A stretch of DNA of 64,000 bases from Saccharum officinarum (lineage: Eukaryota > Streptophyta > Magnoliopsida > Poales > Poaceae): NCBI GenBank assembly GCA_020631735.1, contig CM036221.1, positions 11,513,381 to 11,577,380 on the forward strand, given 5' to 3'. Position numbers and translations under genes: made by a program. The notes beneath the pieces were generated by a model that was not told the DNA's origin, ran no database searches, and was given only the letters and a program-made list of their open reading frames with translations. The number at the start of each line of letters is the position of its first letter. Positions within the stretch are counted from its first letter, which is position 1. Shown one piece after another: positions 34,988-45,457 of the stretch.

Positions 34988-37900
34988 AGGTATGTGTATG
35001 CCCCAAAATCAAACTATGAAAAGCTCAAATTGAAAATTTAGCAAACTATGGGAAAGCTGGAACCTTTCTGTAGGGGTTTCGAAACTAATGTACTGTAGTT
35101 TCTTTTTTCTTTGTTCCCCTGTTTGTTTGAATGTTTTGTATCTGGCTTAATAATAATTTGGTAATATCTACGTATTAGTTAGGGATGAAAACGATCGGAA
35201 ACGATCGATAGGAGGCTAAATCACTTTCGTTTTCACATCTTTTTCTCGAAAAAAAATCGATACGATATTGTCGGAAACGAATACGGCGCCGATATTCCGG
35301 TAATTTCGAAAACGATAGTAGTCGATCGGAAAATACATCGATAACGATCAGAATCCATGAGAACAGTATCTAAAAAACGATAAACACGCCAAACTGTAGA
35401 ACATGAGAACATCCATATAACTCGACCTATCTCACATGACAATAGTAAATAAATTCACAATTGACAAGATCACAAGCTGAAACCACACAATTCACACAAT
35501 CTTAGCTCTCAAATAGTGGCAAACCACGCAACAGTATGGCAATTCTTGATAAAGATACAAATAAACGATCATGTTCTAAGTTGACTCGACATAAATAGTG
35601 ATCAAAACATGAATTATTAGAGTTCCTTTTTCAGTGGAGGATGTAGCATGTAGGTTTCTTAAAGATGAACGTCAGGCATGTCATCGTCGTCCCCGGCCAC
35701 ATCTTCTCATCCATATTCTGAGTATTCATTCTACATAGTTTGTGATGGATACATACATATACATATGTTAATTCTCATACAAGGCAACTGTAGATGAGTT
35801 TGTAACGAGCATTATATTAATGTACGGAGATATGTAAGGCTCGTAGCAATAGATGTATTAGCGCAATAGTGCTAATAAGAAATAAAAATTTGAGAAACAC
35901 ATAGCTAATAAGAAGCAAACACAATATATGTATGTGTCGCAGGTAGCAGCCAACACATCATATACAAGGTAAAGGCTACAAAAAAAAACCTCGAGTGTTG
36001 ATTGTCTTCTTGTTATACACATGAAATACTTCCGTTAGATAGTTCCTTTCCAAAATTATTTGTCTTGTGTGCAAATGTGATCCTTTCCAAAAAAAATTGT
36101 CTTATGTGCTTGCAGCTTGCGTGTACAGATATGATCCTTTCCAAAAAAAATTGCCTTGTGTACTTGCGTGTGTAATGCATTGTATATCTATAAATAAATA
36201 AGGATTCATTAATTAAAGGCCTTTGAATCGGTAATTACCGACGGTAAATTACCGGTTAAATACGGAAATCTTCGAAAACGATCGGAAGAGGGCAAAATCA
36301 TTTTCGCTTTCGTTTCCGATTATTTTTACCGTTATCATTTTTATTTTTTCGGTTACCGCTATCATTTTCGTTTAGGCATAAAAATCGGAAAAAACTCGAA
36401 AACGATTTTGGAAAATCGGAGATTATCATTTTCGTTTTCATCCCTAGTATTAGTACTAGTATTAGTATTAGTATCTCCATCACTCCATGAGCATACACTG
36501 CTTCTTATGTATTTTGCTTGGAAATAGTGTAAGCACAAGTACCATAAGTCCATAACACAAAATCTCTGATCATATTACAAAGATTGTTAGATTGATACAA
36601 TGATGTTTAGAGTTTAAACTACTGAGTTGTTGCTTGTGGAAAAAGACTATTCCAATATAGTAATACAGTGTACTGAACAAAGAATATGGTATTTGCCTGG
36701 CATGTTAATTGCTTTTATGCCTAGAGTTTCCATTTCTAATATTTGACACTTCAATATATTCAATGAAGGACTTGACAGCCCAAGTTTCATCAGAGAACGA
36801 TCCTGTTTCCTTTCTTCCAAAAGTTGTTGCTTTACTTTTTCTGCAGGTTAGTTTGATTATATATTTTCTCCTTTTTATTTCTCAAATCGTCATTCTATAT
36901 TGTCATATTGATCTCATTTGCAACTTGTTTTAATATTTTCTAGGCATATAATAAGGCTCTTCAGGCACCAGGAAGGGCTGTCGGTGCTGTTATCACACTG
37001 CTGAAGGTATACTCACTTCCATTTCTTGTTAGACATTCTAATGTAGTTCTGGCATAACATCATCTTCTGTAGCAATAGTAATTAAAGATGTAGATTGATG
37101 ATCAATTTGTTTGACATATTGAGCTGCATATTTGTCATTTGACTTCCAGAAGAATTTTGTCCCACATCTCTTAATGAATTTCTTTCTTAATTAATTTTTT
37201 GTTTCCCCTGGGAAAATCAGCTTGTACAATGTGTTGTTTGTTATGTACTATTCAACTTAGCTTTGTTTATTCATCAACAAATAAGGAAAAAAATCCCGTT
37301 TTGAAATTAGCTAGCCAGCTATTGGTCACTTCCTTTCTTTGCATGTGTGCACAGAGAGGAAGAGTCGCTTCTCACAGTAGAAAGGGCATACTTTCATAAG
37401 ACTGCATGTATTTCTTTGCACAGTGCATAAATGAGGATTAAATACTAGGACCCATTGAACATGCATTCCCTCTCTGTTTGCTAGAAACTGTCTGGTTTAA
37501 AAAAGTCTTCTAACTTATTATCAATTATATTTTCAAAGTTTGGAAATCATCTCCATATGCATATAATCCATTGAAATAGGTTTGAGAATCTGCCCACTCC
37601 CAGTTCATAGTAGATGTTTGAACTTATGTGATGCTGTATTTCTCATATTCAGATTAAATTTTCATGAAAGCAAAATCTCTATGTGATTGTACCACTCTTC
37701 GCCATTTTGCAGGATAAGCTGCCAGCTTCAACCTACAAGGTATTGGCTGATTATCACAGCACTACTGTGAAACTTCTAGCACTACAAGCTGCTGCTACTG
37801 ACGATGTAAGTCCATTTACACAACTGCAAACATATATCTACTTATTCATGCTTTTGCATTGGAGGAAAAGTATTGATATTTTTTTTTTGCAATAGACCGG

Positions 37901-38327
37901 TATTTGATTCTGGCTTCAAACTTGTAGTGCATAATGCTGAAACTTTATAGATCCCCAGATTGATCTATTTGAAAAGCCATGCTGTAGGTGGTAAATATTC
38001 ATTAGCCTAGCTTTTGCGATTATGAGGCCACATATGCCTAGGCACCACAGCTTGTGTGCATCCTCTCGCAATCTAGCACAACCATATATTGACTGGCTGC
38101 CACTACATTATTCACGTTTATTCAATATTCATGCATGAGCATGATGTTTGAACAGTTTACCAATCTTCTAGGACGGGGAACGAAGTTAAACCATGAATTT
38201 GTATTGTGTCTTTGTCCTGTAGGAAGAAGATTGCGCATCAGACCGAATGCGAGAAAGGAAGGAAGATCTGGAAGAAAGACTGATGCCAGAACTGAAATCC
38301 CTGGTCCTCGGCACAAACAAAGAGTGA
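29048..38327 (+). CDS. UFL1: E3 UFM1-protein ligase 1, second assembled copy (starts inside exon 1, complete 3' end)
   Basis: Exons: 29048-29134 (partial exon 1), 29682-29992, 30377-30644, 30724-30771, 31094-31158, 31238-31341, 31778-31871, 31938-31994, 32113-32553, 32649-32803, 33074-33139, 33242-33310, 33470-33559, 33689-33754, 34649-34695, 34774-34837, 36769-36846, 36944-37006, 37713-37805, 38223-38327. The last four exons are unique to this side. They encode AQVSSENDPVSFLPKVVALL, ALQAPGRAVGAVITLLKDKL and an acidic C-terminus ending LVLGTNKE. Relative to the first copy there are three bases lost in exon 1, one lost in exon 2 (near 29785), one gained in exon 3 (near 30407), one lost in exon 5 (near 31107) and one lost in exon 9 (near 32495). 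These break the frame but are probably sequencing errors. The intron between exons 16 and 17 holds a Ds-like element. Confidence 0.9.
35180..36446. mobile_element. Ds-like non-autonomous hAT transposon in a UFL1 intron
   Basis: The element starts TAGGGATGAAAACGATCGG and ends TTTTCGTTTTCATCCCTA. The terminal 11 bp TAGGGATGAAA equals, from memory, the maize Ac/Ds terminal repeat. A perfect 8-bp target duplication GTATTAGT flanks it (35172-35179, 36447-36454), the hAT hallmark. CGATCGG and AAACGAT motifs cluster near both ends, as in hAT subterminal arrays. No transposase frame is present in its 1,267 bp. The interior has three tandem ~60-bp units around CCTTTCCAAAAAAAATTG (36045-36175). Confidence 0.9.
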
Positions 38328-39519
38328 TCAGCAACATCGTGTGCATTCCGGCGTACATACACACAGCAACCCTCGGCTTAAAAGCTTACTACACCACCAC
38401 CCAACCACACCCTCCGCCCCCCACCTTTTTTTTTTGTGCGCTCTGCTCTTGCAATCTGCACCGTTTGAAAGCAAAAGATAGCAGGAGACATGTTTACTGA
38501 TTGTATAAGAATCCTACTAGTTTGTAGTGCCGTTCACATTCCTGCACTCCAGGGTTTTTAGTGACAACAGAATTATCCTAATTCCTAATGGTATAATGTA
38601 GAACATAGTGGATGTTGATACCAAATTTAGTCTGGCATATGAGATCACTAATTTCGCACTCGAGTTCAGATGCGTTGGAGACCATCCGAGAAAAGGTTGG
38701 AGGAGGGCCACTCTACAGAAGTCCGTTGTTGTTCTGGCTCTCATCTCAGTCTGATTCCGATATATCCTTCGGCCTCTCAGGCTCCCAGCTTATGAGCAAA
38801 TTTTGGTGCACCCGAACACAAAATGCCATATCTGCACGCTCCCATGAAGCCCGTAGAATTGCAAAACAAACAGTTCGCATTCACATCACATTGGTATCAC
38901 TTTGCCACAAAAAAGGGGGTGCAAACGACCCATGCATAATTTGTGTTGAACTTTAACAGCCGATTGCTGCTGGTGTTACTTGAGTGAGTGTTCATGAAGC
39001 ATGAATGGTTAGCACAATAAAAAGATATACTAGTTACCACATAGGATTATGTTTTTGATGCACATAACTCCAACCATAAAAAAAAAACTTTCAAGGCCGT
39101 TCAAATGCTAAAAATCTATGCCGTGAATGAATGAAAACAGGGGCTAATGTTTAGAGTGTGTCAACTTTGATTATGCTAAAAGTCCGAGACAGTCACGACG
39201 ACCAAGTGCTTGCTTGCTGAACGTCGGCACCTCCCAACTCCCATCCACCTCCTGTGGTCTGTGGAGTCGTTGATTGCAGCCTTCAGGTGGTGTGCCGTGT
39301 GCGGCGTGGCCCGTGGGTGAGGATTTGTGGTCTAAACAACAGGCGATGGTAGTTTTCATCCATTGTGCCGTTGCCAGCGGGCAAACAGACTCATCCTTGA
39401 GAAGCTGAAAGTCAACAGAAGAATTCCCCAAACTCCAGGATGCCTTAGCTTTTGAGATAAGCTCTGAGTACCTAATTAGCACCATTGTCGCTGCTGTGCC
39501 AGCTACGAGGTTGATCGAG
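38328..39519. other. UFL1 3' UTR and intergenic DNA upstream of NLR 2
   Basis: No gene is supported. The segment directly after the UFL1 stop is presumably 3' UTR. 39170-39519 is the likely former 5' region of NLR 2. Confidence 0.45.
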
Positions 39520-41714
39520 ATGGCGGGCATGGTGGTGAGTGCTGCCACTGGGGCGCTGAGCTCACTCCTCTCCAAGCTATCGGACCTGCTCACTGACCAG
39601 TACAAGCAACGCAAGGGAGTCCGAAGGGATATCGAGTTCCTCCGCCGTGAGCTGACCGACATGAACGCCGCATTAGAGAAGCTAGCAGACATGGAGAAGC
39701 TTGATGCCCAAACGAAGGTGTGGAGAGACAACGTTCGCGAGATGGCCTATGACATCGAGGACTCCATCGACATCTTCATGCTCAAGCTTGGCCAAGGAGA
39801 AGACGACGACGACAACGATGGCTTGTTTCGCAGGATTGTAGGCAAGGTTAGGGAGCTGCGGCTGCACTACCAGTTTGCTGACAAGATTCAGGAGCTCAGA
39901 GCTCGTGTTGAGGAGCAGAGTCAAAGCCGAGAGAGATACAGGATCGATGGATCCATCTCGGAGTCTAGAGTGGTGGTGGAAGTCGATCCAAGGCTGCCTG
40001 CACTGTTTGAGGATGCAAAGAGGCTTGTGGGCGTTGATGGTCCACGAGAGGAAATCATCAAACGGTTGATGGGAGAAGATGACCGTCATTGTTCTCGACA
40101 ATGTGAAGTGCTATCCATCGTCGGTTTTGGTGGCCTCGGCAAGACAACTCTTGCAAACCAAGTGTACTCTAAAATCAAGAATGAGTTTGAATGCACGCGT
40201 TCGTGACCGTCTCTAGAACTCCTCACATGCCAAAGATTCTTAAGAACATACTGTCCGGGGTTGGATATCGTGACACGGAAATGAGCTTATCGAGATACTA
40301 AGAGCAACGCTCAACAATAAGAGGTATGTGTTCATCTGGATCAGTTTATGGTAATATATTTCTCTGTAAACTTTGTAGTGTTCTGTTTCTAATCGGCTGT
40401 CTCAAATATCTACATTTTTCCATTGTCATCGAATAATAGCAGCGATATGTAAACTTACCAAGTTATTCTCTGAAGCTTATCAATAACTACCTCGTTTATT
40501 CATTGAGCGAATAAGTTTGATTCATTTGAAAATTAGTTACGAAGAACGATTTTGTACATTTCCAAATTTATGATGAGTTTTAAGCTCTCACATAAACTTA
40601 CTACGCACAAAAAACATATCTAGGTTTTGTTTGTTCTTTGAAGAAATTTAAGGCTTCTGCCATTGTGGATTAGTGTTGTCTAATAACTTATATTTGGATG
40701 TCTCATCTTGTATATCCCAACTTCATATTCTACATGAACTGTTTCAATTACCGTTTTATGACTTTTGACATGAATTGTTTATTTATTAGGCTACAAGATA
40801 TTTAAGATTTGACAATTGTTTTAATTTTTAAATGACTAATAGCTATTAATTTAAGATTTCACATTTTATTTTATGGTGGCATCGTCACCGTTTCAATTAC
40901 CCTTTATCCCGTTTGTGCTCTGCTACTTGCAAATATCAAATTAATGGTTGTTCAAGCAACGGCAAAAACATAAGGTCCCTTCTTATTTAAGTGACGAATC
41001 ACTCATATTTACTTCATCATATTGTGTTGCAAACGGGATAGACTCAAAATTTACTTACTTTGCAGGTACTTCATCATAATTTATGACTTATGGAACATCA
41101 AGGATTGGCGCACTATTGAGTGCGCTTTTGTGGAAAATAATAATAGCAGCAGAGTGATAACTACCACACGTATTCAAGACATTGGTACAGCATGTTGCTT
41201 TCCTAGTCAAGGCCATGTATACCAGATGCAACCTCTTAATGAGATTCACTCAAGAAGGTTGTTTTTCAAAAGGGTATTTGGTACAGAAGATAGTTGTCCT
41301 GAGCAATTCATAGAGATTTCACATGGCATGTTAAGGAAATGTAAAGGTGTACCACTGGCAATTACTAGTATTGCTAGCCTTTTGGCTAACCACATGCACG
41401 TTGAGATATGGGAGAAGATACATAATTCATTGGGTTCCGAGTTGTACACAAATCCTACACTAGAATGGATGAGACTGGAGATACAACTTGCTCTTGGACA
41501 AGGTGCAATGGAACTGCAAGAGGGCAGTCTAGTTGGTGGCATCAAGGACCTTGCTAGCCTCGAAAAGATCTCCTTGTATATATGTGCCAAATGCGGTCAG
41601 GGGTCCAAAATAGAATCTGCATGGAGAGACGCCATCAGCAGGCACCCGAAAAGTCAAGCCCTACAGATTTATGTGAACTGTAGAGAGTTTGACGAAAATG
41701 GAAAATTGGTATGA
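39520..41714 (+). pseudogene. CC-NB-ARC-LRR relic with large internal deletion (NLR 2)
   Basis: The start MAGMVVSAATGALSSLLSKL begins an Rx-type coiled coil with the EDVID-like MAYDIEDSIDIFM. The P-loop IVGFGGLGKTTLANQVYSK follows near residue 205. The frame then breaks twice by one base: near 40198 after EFECT, where AFVTVS is expected, and near 40285 before NELIEIL. An intron (40323 to about 41067) ends before the kinase-2 segment, which reads YFIIIYDLW with Tyr where the usual Asp stands. RNBS-B (RVITTTRIQDI) and CKGVPLAITSIASLL follow. At 41460-41475 NPTLEWMR runs straight into LEIQLALGQGAMELQEG and a typical NLR C-terminal tail. RNBS-D, MHD and nearly all leucine-rich repeats are therefore missing. 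A stop follows at 41712-41714. Family knowledge: these would be immune receptors; this copy cannot be one. The single-base breaks might be assembly errors, but the deletion is not. Confidence 0.85.
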
Positions 41715-42238
41715 ATAAACAGAAATACTGTTGCAGGGATTATTGGAGAGGATTAAGTTAATCTCGATTTCTATGATTTTTTATTCTAATTTGGGATATG
41801 ATGGTATGATGAATTTTGTTTATAATGTTCAACTACAGCAACTTAAGTGGGTTAGCAAGCCTTTTGATCAGTAAAAAAACTTACTTGTGGATTTATTTAA
41901 TGTCAAAGTATGATTTCGATTTGGTTGTAAAATTTGCAAAATTTTGAGTATGGTAGATGGATTTAACCTGATCTATTCTGCGTTCATCAGTAACGATATG
42001 TGAATGGAGAGAGATACATGCAGTAATGTTGCTGTCATGGCTCCTCTGTTCCATTAACTAAACAAAGCACAAAGTATATGCATCCTTGTGACCTCTCTGT
42101 TTGCCTGAAAAACAAAACAACATATACATCTAGGTGCTCAATTCAACTGAATGCAAAAATGGTATCTGTTTTGAGTTTTCAATTTCAAAAAAAAGGAGCA
42201 AGGCTAGTATCAGCAAGACAAAAAAATACGATAACATT
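41715..42238. other. Intergenic DNA after NLR 2
   Basis: AT-rich, no recognised element or gene. Confidence 0.5.
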
Positions 42239-43273
42239 TGAAGAAACAAAAAGATCAACACTCTGAAGACTCTTGGCGGATCCAGGATTGAAGCAAGAGG
42301 GGGGCTAATTTTCATGTGACCTATCTATGCAAAATTTGTCCCGACTTAACACCAAGCCTAATTTTGAGTACTTTCTAAATACACTAGTAACCGGAACAAG
42401 TTCATTTGAACATGCAATGATGCCAAATTGGGAACCCCCCCCCCATCTTTCTGAGTATTCGTACAATTAATATATACATACGGAATTAAAACTAAATGGT
42501 CCATTTTGGGCAAAGGAGTAAATTCTATGTCAATCATCTTTATAAACTCAAAAGGGTATTAATAGTTGGATAAATATTCTAGTAAGCAACAAATGAACAT
42601 GTATGCTAAAAAAACAAATGAACATGAGGATATTTTAGGCAGAACCTACATGTTTCTAAGCTTCTGAACTCCTTTCCACCAAATTCAGTATATAATCTAT
42701 ATGTTCAACTTGCTTAATGCTAACATAAGCAAAAACAAGGAGCTTACTACCTACTTCGTAAGAAAGAACAAGGAGGAGAGCCGGACCTAGAAATGTTATC
42801 CTGGCTCCTGACGAGTGACGACGCTTGGGCACCGGGATCTGGGGCCCGGTCGCAACCAGGGCACTAGCCAGTGGGCATCGGCCGCTCACCTGGGTAGCGC
42901 CCAGCTGCCCAACACTGCAGGAGCGGGTGGCGGATTGTGCGGTGCGCTGGCTGGGGCAACGGACGACGGGGGCGGGGGCGCGGGCGCGGGCGCCGTCGAG
43001 CATGGTCGCGCTTGCAACGGGGAGTCACCGAATCGAGTTTCGACTTTCGAGTCGGAGTCGGGATGCGGCGCCGGGAGACGACGAGAGGCCGCCTCGGGTT
43101 GGAGTCTTCAAGATGGGCTGGGCTGGTGTCGGGCCTTTCTGAGAACCTGTTCCTAGTTTTGTTGGGCTGCAGCACCCCCTGCAGATCCGCATATATAGTA
43201 ACATTTGAAGAAAGAAAAGTTGCTCAAAAAAAAATGAAGAAACAAAAAGATCAACACTCTGAAGACTCTTGGC
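42239..43273. repeat. ~957-bp insert bounded by an exact 39-bp direct repeat
   Basis: 42239-42277 and 43235-43273 are identical over 39 bp (begins TGAAGAAACAAAAAGATC). Between them the sequence starts GGATCCAGGATTGAAGC. GCGGATC near 42276 and GATCCGC near 43187 form a short inverted terminus. Its right third (about 42780-43190) is GC-rich. The direct repeat is much longer than a normal DNA-transposon target duplication. Open frames in the GC-rich part have no recognisable domain. Confidence 0.6.
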
Positions 43274-43629
43274 TCTTCTCATCTGGAGTCGCTTGACAAT
43301 GATTAACATCATTACAAGATGAAAGAATACTTCAAGTTCCACAAATAATGTAATCCACACTTGCTACCTTGCCTTAAGCAAGCAGCTAACCCACTTATCG
43401 GTGTCTGATTGCAGTAAGCTGCAAGCAGTAAAGAGCAGAGCTCCAAATCTATCCAGTTTTCGCTTTGGAAGTAGTCAACATGCACGTACAACCCTCAATT
43501 GGGGAAGCATTATATTGCAAGTGAATAAGCTTTACATTGACAGTGATGGCGATTTTTGTTGCAGTCGCGCTGAGATTGCATCCAGCATGCAAAATCTTGA
43601 AATTGATGTACATGGTGAATCTTTTCTTC

Positions 43630-44076
43630 GGCCCAAGCACAGCCCGTGGCACGCTGGCACGCCTTCGTGTCGTGCCGGCTCAAGCACGACCCTCAAAATA
43701 TCTTTGCTAGTTTTCTTTTTCTACTCGTGATATGAAATATATATATCTTGTGTTACTATTTTAATAAAAGTTTAATGATTTTCATAATCTATTCAAGAAT
43801 TAGATAAGAAGTAGTACGGTAAATGCTAGAAAATTGTATTGTATAGTTGTAGAAGTGTCTACGTACCATTTTCGTGTTGTGCCGGCCCAAGCACGGTCCA
43901 AGATGTGGGTCGGACCATGTAGCCCGCCATGCCGAGATTTTGGACACGGCACGGCCCTCGTGCTCGTGTCGTGCCAGTACGACCAAAAATATTTCGTACC
44001 ATGCCATGCTTCGGGTCGTGCCAAAAGACTGTGCCATAAACCGCCCTCGAATGGCACGGCCAAGTCTCAGCTCTAG
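43630..44076. repeat. GCACG-rich dispersed repeat
   Basis: Contains many short copies of GCCGGC, GTGCCG and GGCACGGCC in both orientations, including CGTGTCGTGCCGGCTCAAGC near 43667. The right end (GGCACGGCCAAGTCTCAGCT) closely matches a second site at 57952-57971, so this is a repeated family. I suspect a hAT-type element because of the CAGCTCTA end, without proof. Long frames on both strands are shadows. Confidence 0.45.
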
Positions 44077-44689
44077 AAGGAACCAAACATCACGTGTAGC
44101 CTTCAGTGACCCACTAATTGGATGTCTTTTCATATCTATGTAGATATCACATCGACTCATGGATCATCCCAACTATGATGAGATCCGGTATCATAGACGT
44201 GCTAGTACATCGGTTTATCGAGCATGTCATGTTCTCAGTGCCTGGCTGAGCTAACATTTCACCACTTTGCGAATTCAAGGTCACTTTGGATGGCTCCGAC
44301 ACCTCGTCAAACGACTATTAACGTCTAGTGCAGTTGTAAGGGTAATATCAATGGAGTTTCATGGACATTTGGCGTAGTATTGATTAAGAGAGATTATGAT
44401 AAAATTTTATGGGAAGAAATGAGTTTTATGTAGACGAAACTTGCAGTTGTTAGGCCAATATCAATGAAGTTTCATGGACGTTTGGCTGATGGTTTCTGCG
44501 ACTGATAAGCCGGCTGATGCTGTTTTATTGCGAACGGGGTGGCAGATCTTACCAACATAAGGGGTAAAAAGGTTCACTAAAAGTCTCAAATGATGCAGAA
44601 GCAACGAAAAGAGAAGACCATCTCCGAGCTGTGGTTTTTTTCTCACTATCACAAGAAAGCGTCCGGACCATTAAGGGTGGGCCAAATTC

Positions 44690-45180
44690 TTCTCAATCCC
44701 ACCATACAAATTTATTGAGTTGTCCATATGCTCCATCGTACGACTTATCATGATTAGTCGTCCATTTATCAAACGACTAGGTTTTTAGTCAAGGTATAAT
44801 TGTATGAACGACAGCTTCTGTGTCTCCTTCTCGTATCTCCATTTGTGTCTCCACACATTAGGAGACCATTTGCTCTCTTAATTTTTTCACAAACATCCTC
44901 ACATGGTGATTAAAAAAAGTGCAAGATAACTAGATGGACATAAACCAACAGGGTGACAGATACAACTGATGGATAGATGACTGTGTGGTTGTAAAAAAAA
45001 TGAGGGCTCACGACCCAGCCAGGGGTTAGAGTATGGTGACACAGACGAAGACACGAGAAGGAGACACAGACGCTGCAGCCGAGTCCCATGTTTCGGTAAA
45101 GACGATTAATCACGATTAATTGGAGTTTGGATAAGAATATTTTATTTTTCAATATGGCTCATGTAAGAATATTCTTAAAT
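44690..45180. repeat. Imperfect foldback element
   Basis: 44812-44854 pairs with 45033-45075 (about 36 of 43 positions). Outward, ATCATGATTAGTCGTCC near 44750 pairs with the region near 45105. This gives a long imperfect hairpin with a loop of about 180 bp. Outer limits are approximate and no target duplication was found. Confidence 0.5.
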
Positions 45181-45457
45181 ATCTGGTAGGAGATATGGAT
45201 TTGAGACGATTTGCCAGAGACTTTTGCAGTCAACTTGTACAACACATTATACACAAGCTTTTATATAGGCCAGAGAGATCTTTCATTTTCTCGGGGGTTC
45301 CTTGTGGCCGTTGGATCGGCCCCGTGCGGCCAAGATCAGCGCGGACGACTTTTACAGATTGAACCCCTGACCGCCGCCCCGTGTGGTGGCTGTTTCCGTT
45401 CCGTTGCGTCTCCCCGGGAGCGAGCCGAAGCTTCTGGAACCTTCGGTCCGGGGGGAG

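Noticed and set aside
36447..36475. GTATTAGT repeats next to the Ds-like element as a separate element
   Set aside because: This is the target duplication followed by a short ATTAGT/AGTATT microsatellite that already belonged to the site.
22895..38327. Two functional tandem UFL1 genes
   Set aside because: Each copy is incomplete at the N gap and both breakpoints coincide with it; an unmerged contig overlap explains everything.
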